A stretch of 64,000 bases of DNA from Cetobacterium sp. 2A (GTDB lineage: Bacteria; Fusobacteriota; Fusobacteriia; Fusobacteriales; Fusobacteriaceae). Position numbers and translations under genes: made by a program. Positions 37,292-45,579 of this stretch are shown in pieces. The notes under the pieces are model-generated. The model was not told where the DNA came from. It saw nothing but the letters and a program-made list of their open reading frames with translations, and did no database searches. Position 1 is the first letter of the stretch. Each line of letters starts with the position of its first letter. The stretch is from positions 1,076,501 to 1,140,500 of the forward strand of contig NZ_JACFAJ010000006.1 of the NCBI RefSeq assembly GCF_014250685.1, read 5' to 3'.

Positions 37292-37729
37292 ATGAAACTT
37301 AATAGAATTAAAAGAAGAAGCGGAGCTCCCCTTATACTTGAACTAACACCGTTAATAGACGTTGTATTCTTGCTTCTAATATTTTTCTTAGTAGCAACAA
37401 GCTTTGAAGATGTTAGAGACGGAATAAAAATAGATTTACCACAATCAACAATAAAAGAGTCAAAAGATATTAAAGAACTTCAAGTTATTGTTAGTAAATC
37501 TAAAGAATATTACATAAGTTATAAGGAAAAAGGCAAAACTGAAAAAGTAAAAGTTACAAAAAAAGACTTGAAAGAGCAATTAAAAGAGAGATTAGACAAA
37601 TCAGAAACTAAAAATGTAGTAATTAGTGCAGATAAAAGTTTAGATCACGGAACTATAGTTGATCTTATGACTATGTCTAAAGAGGCTGGAGCAAGTTCTC
37701 TAGATATAGATACTACAAGTAGTAAGTAG
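37292..37729 (+). CDS. exbD: ExbD/TolR-family protein
   Basis: A 145-residue bitopic protein with a short basic cytoplasmic N-terminus, one membrane helix (about 20-40) with the essential Asp in ELTPLIDVVFLLLIFF, and a periplasmic domain. It is the stoichiometric partner of ExbB in proton-driven force transduction. Start is 12 bp after exbB with GAGGGAAG. Confidence 0.93.
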   Translation: MKLNRIKRRSGAPLILELTPLIDVVFLLLIFFLVATSFEDVRDGIKIDLPQSTIKESKDIKELQVIVSKSKEYYISYKEKGKTEKVKVTKKDLKEQLKERLDKSETKNVVISADKSLDHGTIVDLMTMSKEAGASSLDIDTTSSK

Positions 37730-37740
37730 GGAGCGAATCT

Positions 37741-38655
37741 ATGAAAATAAGAAGAATAGATACCATATCTTTGATAATCTCTTTTTTTATAAATATAATT
37801 ATTTTATTTTTAATTCCAGGATTAAAAATACAAGAAGTTATGAATAAAAAATTAAAAGTTGGATTAGTTTCTTTAGAAAGTAACAGAAAAAAAGCTACAA
37901 CAGAAAAAAAGACTAAGAATACTATTAGTAAAGTAGATATACAAAAGTCAAAAAAAGAAGTTCTACCAGTTGAAAAAAAGCCTATAGTGGAGAAAAAAGT
38001 AGAGGCTGTTAAAAAAGTAGAGAAGAAAATTATTACACTGGAAGATTTAGAAAAAAGCATTTCAGGACCAGGAATAGATATTCTTGCCATGGATACTAAT
38101 GCAGTTAGAAAAGAAAATAAAGTTATAAAAAAAGATTTAATTGGAGAAAAAACACAAGAAAGATTTAAAGAGGAATCTCTTCTTGATGAAAATAAAATCT
38201 CTCTTGAAACAGAGACTCCAGTTAAAGAGGATGAAGCTTTATTTCAAATCGATTCACAAGATAAGATTGCTATAAATCCAGATGCAAAAGAAGTAATAGA
38301 TTTTGGGAAGGTGTATGATGTATCTTCAGAAAACGATGGATTACCAAGTGGATATAAACTTGGAGTTGAAGATGGAGATATTATCGCTAAATGGGATACT
38401 AGTAACAAAGAACCAAGTTATCCTGAAGCAGCACAACTTAGAGGAATGCAAGGAACTGTTAAATTAAGAATGAAAATTGATGAGAGGGGAAATGTAATCT
38501 CTCTAAATTTAGAAAAGGGAAGTGGAGTTCCTGAGATAAACTCATCAATTGAAGAAATCGCAAGATCTTGGAAAGTATATTTAAGTAAAAATGGATTAAA
38601 TATAAGAGGAGATGTTGTGCTGGAGTATAACTTCAGATTGGTGGGAGCAAGTTAG
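37741..38655 (+). CDS. tonB: TonB-family energy transducer
   Basis: A 304-residue protein: an N-terminal membrane anchor (about 9-27, IDTISLIISFFINIIILFLIP), a long Lys/Glu-rich periplasmic linker (about 45-210) and a C-terminal TonB domain (about 215-304; PSYPEAAQLRGMQGTVKLRMKIDERGNV). Lys/Glu replaces the Pro-rich spacer of enterobacterial TonB. The TonB-dependent receptor it serves is not in the window. Its end overlaps the reading frame of the next gene by 44 bp. Confidence 0.88.
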   Translation: MKIRRIDTISLIISFFINIIILFLIPGLKIQEVMNKKLKVGLVSLESNRKKATTEKKTKNTISKVDIQKSKKEVLPVEKKPIVEKKVEAVKKVEKKIITLEDLEKSISGPGIDILAMDTNAVRKENKVIKKDLIGEKTQERFKEESLLDENKISLETETPVKEDEALFQIDSQDKIAINPDAKEVIDFGKVYDVSSENDGLPSGYKLGVEDGDIIAKWDTSNKEPSYPEAAQLRGMQGTVKLRMKIDERGNVISLNLEKGSGVPEINSSIEEIARSWKVYLSKNGLNIRGDVVLEYNFRLVGAS

Positions 38656-40075
38656 ATACGAATATGAGGATGGTGAAAAGGTTTTGACCCTTTTAGGATT
38701 TAGATTAGAAACAAGTTTGAGGGAAGAGTTAGAAAGTAACTTTGAAAATGAATTAAGGTTTGCTGATAATGTTCCAAATTTTTTAGAGCTTTTAAAAGAG
38801 AGAAAATACGAAGCAGTGGTAATTGAAGAAGCAAATCTACAACAAGATGCTTTAATAAATCTTGTGAAAAAAGTTGTAGAGTTTCAAAAGAAAGCTGTAA
38901 TAGTTATACTGGGAGAAAGTTCTAATTTAAAAGTAGTTGCTGGAACAGTTAAAGCTGGAGCTTATGACTATTTATTAAAACCAATTAGTGATAAAGATAT
39001 TATGAAAGTTGTTGAAAAATCAGTTAAAGATCACAAGCTTTTAGCTGAAAGAGTAGATAAAAATAAAAATACAGGAGACAAACTTATAGGTCAAACTAAA
39101 GAGATTGTTGAAGTATATAAAATGATAGGAAAAGTTGCAAACAGCAGAGTTCCTGTATTGGTAGTTGGGGAAAAAGGGACTGGGAAGAAAAGTGTGGCAA
39201 CAGCAGTTCACCAATTCAGTGACTATAGCACAAAACCTTTCTTGAGTATAAATTGTACATCTTTTCAAAATGATTTGTTGGAAAGAAAACTTTTTGGATA
39301 TGAAAAAGGAGCTTTTGAAACAGCTTCATTTTTACAAATTGGAGATTTAGAGAAAGCTAATGGCGGAACTCTACATCTTGGAAATATCGAATCACTTAGT
39401 TTAGATATGCAATCTAAAGTTCTTTACTTCTTACAAGAAGGAGAATTTTTTAGAATGGGTGGAACGGAACCTTTAAAATCAGATATAAGAGTAGTTGCAA
39501 CAACTAGTGAAAACTTAGAGGATCTTATATCTCAAAAGAAATTTATAGATGAGTTATATCATAAATTAAAAATACTTGAAATAGCTATTCCTCCTTTAAG
39601 AGAAAGAAAGGATGATATTCCATTTATAATAGACCATTATCTAATTGAATGTAATAGTGAATTACAAAAATCTGTAAAAGGAATTAGTAAACCAGCTATG
39701 AAAAAAATAATGAGATATGATTGGCCAGGAAATGTGAATGAACTTAAAAATGCTATGAAGTCAGCTGTGGCACTATGTCGTGGAAACTCTATATTGGTAG
39801 AGGAACTTCCAAACAATGTAATTGGAAACAAACTCTCTAAGAGGAGAGGAGATATCCAGAATTGGATATTAGGTGATTGGATAGAGGGTGAAATTTCTAA
39901 TCTTAGAGCTGGAAATCAAAGAGACTATTATGGAAATGTGACTTCTAAAGTTGAAAAAGAACTTATAAGACAGGTACTGGAAATGACAAGTGGTAAAAAA
40001 GTTGAAACAGCAGAGCTTTTAGGAATTACTAGAAATACATTAAGAACAAAAATGAATAACTATGGTTTAGAATAA
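38612..40075 (+). CDS. Degenerate NtrC-family protein (pseudo enhancer-binding protein)
   Basis: 487 residues if read from ATG 38612; the start is uncertain, with a TTG at 38684 as the next option. The order is receiver-like domain (about 23-140), AAA+ domain (about 160-400) and Fis-type HTH (about 462-485, ETAELLGITRNTLRTK). Walker A (GEKGTGKK, 186-193) is kept. The receiver lacks its phospho-Asp (VVIEE). The sigma-54 contact loop GAFTGA reads GAFETA (233-238). Walker B is GGTLHLGNI (251-259), without the usual Asp-Glu. The Arg-finger stretch is FIDELYHKL, without Arg. ATPase and sigma-54 activation are therefore unlikely; a DNA-binding role remains plausible. It is coupled to tonB. Confidence 0.85.
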   Translation: MLCWSITSDWWEQVRYEYEDGEKVLTLLGFRLETSLREELESNFENELRFADNVPNFLELLKERKYEAVVIEEANLQQDALINLVKKVVEFQKKAVIVILGESSNLKVVAGTVKAGAYDYLLKPISDKDIMKVVEKSVKDHKLLAERVDKNKNTGDKLIGQTKEIVEVYKMIGKVANSRVPVLVVGEKGTGKKSVATAVHQFSDYSTKPFLSINCTSFQNDLLERKLFGYEKGAFETASFLQIGDLEKANGGTLHLGNIESLSLDMQSKVLYFLQEGEFFRMGGTEPLKSDIRVVATTSENLEDLISQKKFIDELYHKLKILEIAIPPLRERKDDIPFIIDHYLIECNSELQKSVKGISKPAMKKIMRYDWPGNVNELKNAMKSAVALCRGNSILVEELPNNVIGNKLSKRRGDIQNWILGDWIEGEISNLRAGNQRDYYGNVTSKVEKELIRQVLEMTSGKKVETAELLGITRNTLRTKMNNYGLE

Positions 40076-40102
40076 TTATATTCTAAACCTTAGGAGGATG
40101 AA

Positions 40103-41521
40103 ATGCATATAACGCTTTATAGAAAGTATAGACCGAAAGATTTTAGTGAGGTAGCTGGAGAAGATGAAATAGTAACAACTTTAAAAAATTCTCTTAGAAC
40201 GGGAAGAATAGCCCATGCTTACCTATTTAATGGACCAAGAGGCGTTGGAAAAACAACAGTGGCAAGACTTATAGCAAAAGGTGTCAACTGTCTAGAAAAT
40301 GGCATAACTGATACTCCTTGCAATAAGTGTGAAAACTGTCTATCTATAACTGAAGGAAACTTCATGGACTTAATAGAAATAGATGCTGCTTCAAATAGAG
40401 GAATAGATGAGATTAGACAGCTAAAGGAAAAAATAAATTATAGGCCTTCAAAGGGGAGAAAGAAAATCTATATAATAGATGAGGTACATATGCTCACCAA
40501 AGAGGCCTTTAATGCTTTATTAAAGACATTAGAAGAACCACCAGAGCATGCTATATTTATTTTGGCTACAACAGAACCAGATAAAATATTGCCTACTATT
40601 ATTTCAAGATGTCAAAGATACGATTTTAAAACTTTGAATTATAAAAGTATGAAAGAGAAATTACTATATATAGCCAGAGAAGAGAATATAACTATTGATG
40701 ATGGAAGTTTAGCTCTAATATATGAAAGCTCAACTGGAAGTATGAGAGATGCGATATCAATATTAGAAAGAGTTATGATTACTTGTCTTCAAGAAGCTAT
40801 AACAATAGAAAAGACTGAGGAAGTTTTAGGAATAACGTCAACTGTAAAAATTAAAAAATTTATAGAAATTATAAAAAATTCAGATACTAAAGAAGCAGTA
40901 ATATTTTTAGACGAACTTTGGCAAGAATCTATAAATATAGAATTATTTTTTAAAGATTTAGCAAAGTATTCAAAAGATCTTATATTGAAAAATGAAATTG
41001 AATTGGAACTTGGATTAAACATAATCGATGTTATATATGAAACATTAAATAGATTTAAATTTGAAGAGGATAAAAGATTGGTAGGGTATGTTATAGTAAA
41101 TATTATATTAAAAAAATCTGAAAAAATTATATCCGTTGAAAGAGTTATTGAAAAATTCGAAGTTCAAGAAGAAATAATAATAGATGTATCTATAGACGAA
41201 ATAAGAAAACAATGGCCAATGATTCTAACAGCAGCTAAAAAACAAAAGATTACTCTTGGGGCTTTCTTGATAGGTGCAAACCCAGTTAGAATAAAAGGAA
41301 ATACTTTATATATAGGTTTTGATCAAGAGAATAGTTTTGCTAAAGAACAGATGGAATCGGAAATATATAATAGTATTTTTACAGAAGTTATTAGAAAAAT
41401 TACAGATAGCAATATTCAAGTAAAGTATGAAGTGGCTGGAAGAAAAAAAGAGAACAAGGCTATAGAAAATGACTTATCTAAAAAAATTATGGATTTTTTT
41501 GGTGGAGAAGTTATAAGTTAA
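40103..41521 (+). CDS. dnaX: DNA polymerase III gamma/tau subunit
   Basis: A 472-residue clamp-loader ATPase. Walker A is GPRGVGKTT, the zinc site is C-x8-C-x2-C-x2-C (CLENGITDTPCNKCENC), then Walker B DEVHML and sensor region SRCQRYDF. The C-terminal part is shorter than a full tau, so the product may be gamma-like. The RBS is TAGGAGG. dnaX lies 27 bp after the pseudo-NtrC gene. The recR gene usually beside dnaX is absent. Confidence 0.93.
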   Translation: MHITLYRKYRPKDFSEVAGEDEIVTTLKNSLRTGRIAHAYLFNGPRGVGKTTVARLIAKGVNCLENGITDTPCNKCENCLSITEGNFMDLIEIDAASNRGIDEIRQLKEKINYRPSKGRKKIYIIDEVHMLTKEAFNALLKTLEEPPEHAIFILATTEPDKILPTIISRCQRYDFKTLNYKSMKEKLLYIAREENITIDDGSLALIYESSTGSMRDAISILERVMITCLQEAITIEKTEEVLGITSTVKIKKFIEIIKNSDTKEAVIFLDELWQESINIELFFKDLAKYSKDLILKNEIELELGLNIIDVIYETLNRFKFEEDKRLVGYVIVNIILKKSEKIISVERVIEKFEVQEEIIIDVSIDEIRKQWPMILTAAKKQKITLGAFLIGANPVRIKGNTLYIGFDQENSFAKEQMESEIYNSIFTEVIRKITDSNIQVKYEVAGRKKENKAIENDLSKKIMDFFGGEVIS

Positions 41522-41534
41522 CAAATTTTGTTAA
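41518..41534. promoter_or_regulatory. Palindrome over the -35 region, possible operator
   Basis: A perfect 8-bp inverted repeat TTAACAAA-T-TTTGTTAA with a 1-nt centre. A loop of one base makes an RNA hairpin unlikely, so a DNA-binding dimer site is the better reading. The regulator is unknown. Confidence 0.5.
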
Positions 41535-41546
41535 ATATGATATAAT
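41518..41546 (+). promoter_or_regulatory. Promoter of the DUF2232-rplI-dnaB operon
   Basis: TTAACA (41518-41523), 17-nt spacer, TATAAT (41541-41546). The -35 box overlaps the dnaX stop codon and lies in the palindrome at 41518-41534. Confidence 0.75.
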
Positions 41547-41577
41547 TAACTTATGATTTTTTTTATAGGAGGAAATA

Positions 41578-42378
41578 ATGTTTTTAATAACCGCTTTAGT
41601 AGTAGTGTCATTATTTATTTTATCAATATCAATACCATTTCTAAGTTTTACACTTCCTGTTTATAAAATAAAGAAAATGAGCAAATTAGGAATCAAAGAA
41701 AGACTTCTTGTTAACTTATTAGCGGGATTAATTTTATTATTTTTGGATCCACTATTTTTAGTAGTATATATAGGATTTTTTATAGTTGTAGAAATGTTGT
41801 ATTATTATTTTAGAAACTTCAAACCAGAAGTTGCTATTTTTGATAGAATATTCATAACATCTCTTACTGTAACTTTGATAATGGGACTGTATTCTTATTT
41901 TATTAAAGATGATTTAACTAATAGTTTAGAAACTTTAAAAGTATTTTATAGTACTAATTTAAATTTTACTACTGATGAAGTAAATATGATTATAGATTTC
42001 TTAAAGAGCAATTATTTATTTTTATTGTTTGTTTACTCTGCAATCAGCACATATTTTACTTATTATATTTTAGAGGGTAAAAATTATAAAAATTGGGGTA
42101 TTTCTTATAAATGGACAATTCTTTATATAGTTGGATTTATCGTAAATAAATTTATAAAAATTGATAATTATTATGATAAAAATTTGTTGAGTATAAGTAA
42201 ACTTATTTATATAATTTTTGGAATTAGAGTTTGTTACACTATATTATCGCAAAAGATAAATTTTAAAGTAATAAACAAAGTTTTAGCTGTAGCAGTTGCA
42301 GCTTCATTCCCAACAGCGGTATTTATAGTGGGAGCTCTTAAGAGTTTCAATGTAAAGGTAAGAATTACAAAAAAATAG
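41578..42378 (+). CDS. DUF2232-like polytopic membrane protein
   Basis: A 266-residue, strongly hydrophobic protein with about seven to eight membrane segments. It shows the organisation of YybS/DUF2232 proteins, and the position directly before rplI and dnaB supports this, since the same order occurs in Firmicutes. YybT/GdpP, normally between them there, is missing. The function is unknown. Confidence 0.6.
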   Translation: MFLITALVVVSLFILSISIPFLSFTLPVYKIKKMSKLGIKERLLVNLLAGLILLFLDPLFLVVYIGFFIVVEMLYYYFRNFKPEVAIFDRIFITSLTVTLIMGLYSYFIKDDLTNSLETLKVFYSTNLNFTTDEVNMIIDFLKSNYLFLLFVYSAISTYFTYYILEGKNYKNWGISYKWTILYIVGFIVNKFIKIDNYYDKNLLSISKLIYIIFGIRVCYTILSQKINFKVINKVLAVAVAASFPTAVFIVGALKSFNVKVRITKK

Positions 42379-42391
42379 GGAGGGATTTTAT

Positions 42392-42838
42392 ATGTCAAAA
42401 ATACAAGTTATTTTAACAGCAGATGTAGCAGGTCAAGGAAGAAAAGGGGAAATTATAAACGTATCTGAAGGGTATGCAACAAACTTCCTTTTAAAAAATA
42501 AAAAAGCAGTAGTGGCAACTCCAGATGAGTTAAAAAAAATAGAGAACAAGAAAAAAAGAGACGAGAAAAAAGCTGAAGAAGAAAAGCTAAAAGCTCTTGA
42601 TCTAAAAAAAATGTTAGAAGAGAAAAAAATATTAATCAGTGCAAAAATTGGTGATAATGGAAAGTTATTTGGAGCTATAACAAATAAAGAAGTCTCAGCT
42701 GAAATAGAGAAAGTTTTTGGAGTAGCAATAGATAGAAAGAAAATAGAGTGTAGCATAAAAAGTTTAGGAGAACATAAAGCTATAGTTAAACTTCATACAG
42801 ATGTAAAAGCAGAGGTTTCTATAGTTATTAAAGGATAA
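42392..42838 (+). CDS. rplI: 50S ribosomal protein L9
   Basis: A 148-residue ribosomal protein. The N-terminal domain starts with QVILTADVAGQGRKGEIINVSEGYATNFLLKNKKAV, followed by the long connecting helix (about 45-75, very Lys/Glu-rich) and the C-terminal rRNA-binding domain (KLFGAITNKEVSAEI). It sits 13 bp after the membrane protein and 9 bp before dnaB. Confidence 0.97.
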   Translation: MSKIQVILTADVAGQGRKGEIINVSEGYATNFLLKNKKAVVATPDELKKIENKKKRDEKKAEEEKLKALDLKKMLEEKKILISAKIGDNGKLFGAITNKEVSAEIEKVFGVAIDRKKIECSIKSLGEHKAIVKLHTDVKAEVSIVIKG

Positions 42839-42847
42839 GGGGATAAA

Positions 42848-44188
42848 ATGGAAGATATTCAAAAATTAAGAAAAGTCCCGAGTAGCCTAGAGGCTGAAAG
42901 ATCTGTCTTAGGAGGTATCTTTCTTAAACCTGATATATTTGGAGAGATTGTTGAAGCTATAAGTCCAAAAGATTTCTATAAGGTTGCTCATAGAGTTATA
43001 TTTGAGAGTATGTTAGAGGTTTATGGTTCAGGTGAAAGTATTGATCCAATTCTTGTAATAGATAGACTTAAGAGAAAAAATAAATTTGAAGATATTGGTG
43101 GAGAATCTATTCTTTATGAAATAATAGAAGAGGTTCCAACTGCTGCTAATATAATGACATATGCAAAAATTGTAAAAGAAAAATCAACTTTAAGACATCT
43201 TGGAGAAATTGGAACAAAAATTGTAGAGATGACTTATGAGGGTTATGAAGATGTAGATACAATTTTAGATAAAGCAGAAGGTCTTATTTTCAAAGTAGCA
43301 GAAAATAAAGAAACAAAAGATATTATAAGTCTTAAAGAAGTTATGAGTACTGAATTTGAAAGATTGGAAAAAGTTTTTCAAAATAAGGGAATTGCTACAG
43401 GAATATCTTCAGGATTTAAAAGTTTTGATGATATGACTAGTGGATTTCATCCTTCAGATTTAGTTATTTTAGCAGCTAGACCTTCTATGGGTAAAACGGC
43501 GCTAGCTTTAAACTTAGCACTTAATGCTGCTATGAAAGAGGATAAAGCTGTACTAATATTTAGTTTGGAGATGTCTAGTTCTCAGTTGCTTCAAAGACTT
43601 TTGGCAATTGAAGCTGGAATAGGACTTCAAAAGATTAGAAATGGATTTTTAAATGATGATGATTGGGGAAGACTAGGAATTGCCAGTGGAAAATTGGCCA
43701 ATTCTGAAATAAATATAGCAGATGTTCCTAACGTAAATGTACTGGAAATAAGATCAATTGCCAGAAGATTAAAAGCTTCAGGAAAACTTGATATGATTTT
43801 AATAGATTATCTGCAACTTATAAAAGGAAGTAGTAGTAAATCAGATAATAGACAACAGGAAATATCTGATATTTCAAGATCTCTAAAAGGAATTGCTAGA
43901 GAGTTAGATATACCAATAATTGCACTATCTCAGCTATCGCGTGCCCCAGAGCAAAGAGCAGACAGAAGGCCTATGTTATCAGATCTTAGAGAATCTGGAG
44001 CAATAGAACAAGATGCTGATATGGTTGTATTTCTATATAGAGATGATTATTATAATGATGAAAGTGAATCCAAAGGAATTACGGAAGTTATTATAGGAAA
44101 ACAAAGAAACGGACCAGTTGGTACAGTAAGCTTAAGATTCTTCCACGAGATGACAAAGTTTGGAGATTATACAACTAAGGTCGACTAA
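42848..44188 (+). CDS. dnaB: Replicative DNA helicase DnaB
   Basis: A 446-residue hexameric helicase. The N-terminal domain (PSSLEAERSVLGGIF; residues about 10-110) is followed by the RecA-like domain with Walker A ARPSMGKTALA, Walker B DMILIDYLQL, ALSQLSRAPEQRADRRPMLSDLRESGAIEQDAD and the C-terminal KQRNGPVGTV. No intein interrupts the usual hot spots. Confidence 0.97.
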   Translation: MEDIQKLRKVPSSLEAERSVLGGIFLKPDIFGEIVEAISPKDFYKVAHRVIFESMLEVYGSGESIDPILVIDRLKRKNKFEDIGGESILYEIIEEVPTAANIMTYAKIVKEKSTLRHLGEIGTKIVEMTYEGYEDVDTILDKAEGLIFKVAENKETKDIISLKEVMSTEFERLEKVFQNKGIATGISSGFKSFDDMTSGFHPSDLVILAARPSMGKTALALNLALNAAMKEDKAVLIFSLEMSSSQLLQRLLAIEAGIGLQKIRNGFLNDDDWGRLGIASGKLANSEINIADVPNVNVLEIRSIARRLKASGKLDMILIDYLQLIKGSSSKSDNRQQEISDISRSLKGIARELDIPIIALSQLSRAPEQRADRRPMLSDLRESGAIEQDADMVVFLYRDDYYNDESESKGITEVIIGKQRNGPVGTVSLRFFHEMTKFGDYTTKVD

Positions 44189-44200
44189 TCGGAAAGGTGA

Positions 44201-45424
44201 TTGAATTTGAAAAAAGTAGAATTATTAGCTCCAGCAGGAAATATGGAGAAATTAAAAATGGCTTATCATTATGGAGCTGACGCAGTATTTTTAGGTGGTA
44301 AAATGTTTAACCTAAGAGCAGGAAGTCATAACTTTAGTGATGAAGAGTTAAAAGAAGCTGTAGATTATGCTCATGAAATGGGTAAAAGAGTTTACGTTGC
44401 TTTAAATGTAATTCCTCATAACAATGAATTAGAGTTGTTACCGGATTATGTAATATATTTAGAGAAAATCGGTGTAGATGGAGTTATAGTTGCAGACCTT
44501 GGAGTATTCCAAGTAGTAAGAGAAAATACAGATTTAGCTATAAGTGTTAGTACGCAAGCTAGTAATACTAACTGGCGTTCTGTAAAAATGTGGAAAGATT
44601 TAGGTGCTAGAAGAGTTGTATTAGCTAGAGAAATATCTTTAGATAATATTGCTGAAATAAGAGCTAAAGTACCTGATATAGAGTTAGAAGTATTTGTACA
44701 CGGAGCTATGTGTATGTCAATTTCAGGAAGATGCTTACTAAGTAACTATATGACTGGAAGAGATGCAAATAGAGGAGACTGTGCTCAATCTTGTAGATGG
44801 AAGTATTCAGTTGTTGAGGAAACAAGACCTGGAGAATATATGCCAGTTTATGAAGATGAACATGGAACATACATTTTCAACTCTAAAGATCTTTGTACAA
44901 TAGAAATTATTGATAAAATCTTAGATTTAGGTGTTGATTCTCTTAAAATTGAAGGAAGAATGAAAGGTATTTACTATGTTTCTAATGCAGTGAAGATGTA
45001 TAGAGAAGCGGTAGATAAATACAATTCAGGAGAATACGAATATAATCCAAAGTGGTTAGAAGAGATAAAATCAACTTCTAACAGATCTTACACTCAAGGA
45101 TTCTATAATGGTCAACCTGGAGAAGAAGCTAATAATTATAATGATAGAAATTCATATAGTCAAACTCATCAATTAGTTGCAAAGATTGAAGAGAAACTAG
45201 GAGAAAATGAATATTTATTAGCAATTAGAAATAGAGTTGTAACTGGAGAAACACTAGAAATTATAACTCCAATTGGAGATCCAAGAGTAATTACTCTTCC
45301 GAAAATGACTCTTGTAACAAAGGGAAAAGACGAAGAAGTAGAATTTGCAAATCCAAATTCATTTGTAAAAGTTATTATTGAAGGCGGATTTGAAGCAATG
45401 GATATGATCAGAAGAAAGATGTAA
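44201..45424 (+). CDS. Peptidase U32 family protein (TrhP/YegQ-like)
   Basis: A 407-residue protein (TTG start at 44201; a second TTG at 44207 is equally compatible with the GGAAAGG site). The TIM-barrel-like N-terminal half has LLAPAGNMEKLKMAYHYGADAVFLGG and the U32 signature EVFVHGAMCMSISGRCLLSNYMTG followed by RGDCAQSCRWKY cysteines; the C-terminal domain is OB-like. Members such as TrhP hydroxylate tRNA uridine-34 (ho5U) with prephenate; older annotations say collagenase. The tRNA modification role is inferred from family. Confidence 0.85.
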   Translation: MNLKKVELLAPAGNMEKLKMAYHYGADAVFLGGKMFNLRAGSHNFSDEELKEAVDYAHEMGKRVYVALNVIPHNNELELLPDYVIYLEKIGVDGVIVADLGVFQVVRENTDLAISVSTQASNTNWRSVKMWKDLGARRVVLAREISLDNIAEIRAKVPDIELEVFVHGAMCMSISGRCLLSNYMTGRDANRGDCAQSCRWKYSVVEETRPGEYMPVYEDEHGTYIFNSKDLCTIEIIDKILDLGVDSLKIEGRMKGIYYVSNAVKMYREAVDKYNSGEYEYNPKWLEEIKSTSNRSYTQGFYNGQPGEEANNYNDRNSYSQTHQLVAKIEEKLGENEYLLAIRNRVVTGETLEIITPIGDPRVITLPKMTLVTKGKDEEVEFANPNSFVKVIIEGGFEAMDMIRRKM

Positions 45425-45434
45425 AAGTCTTGTG

Positions 45435-45458
45435 CCAGCCTTAGGGCTGGTTTTTTTT
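45435..45458 (+). terminator. Terminator after the U32 gene
   Basis: A 6-bp GC stem (45435-45440 with 45445-45450), 4-nt loop and eight T residues. It closes the DUF2232-rplI-dnaB-U32 unit. Confidence 0.9.
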
Positions 45459-45459
45459 A

Positions 45460-45488
45460 TTGAAAAGATGTAAAAAATATGGTACTAT
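45460..45488 (+). promoter_or_regulatory. Promoter of the first AbgT-family transporter
   Basis: TTGAAA (45460-45465), 17-nt spacer, TACTAT (45483-45488). The leader to the ATG at 45580 is about 85 nt, AT-rich and without visible structure. Confidence 0.65.
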
Positions 45489-45579
45489 AGTACAGGAATG
45501 AAAATATATTTTAATAATTACAACAAATAAAAATAAAATGATTTTAAAAAATTAATAAAAAAATGGAGGGAATTGGAAC

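Noticed and set aside
41443-41449. Seven-A slippery run in dnaX as a programmed frameshift site
   Set aside because: It is very close to the gene end and has no upstream stimulatory ribosome site or downstream hairpin; A-runs are frequent in this AT-rich DNA.
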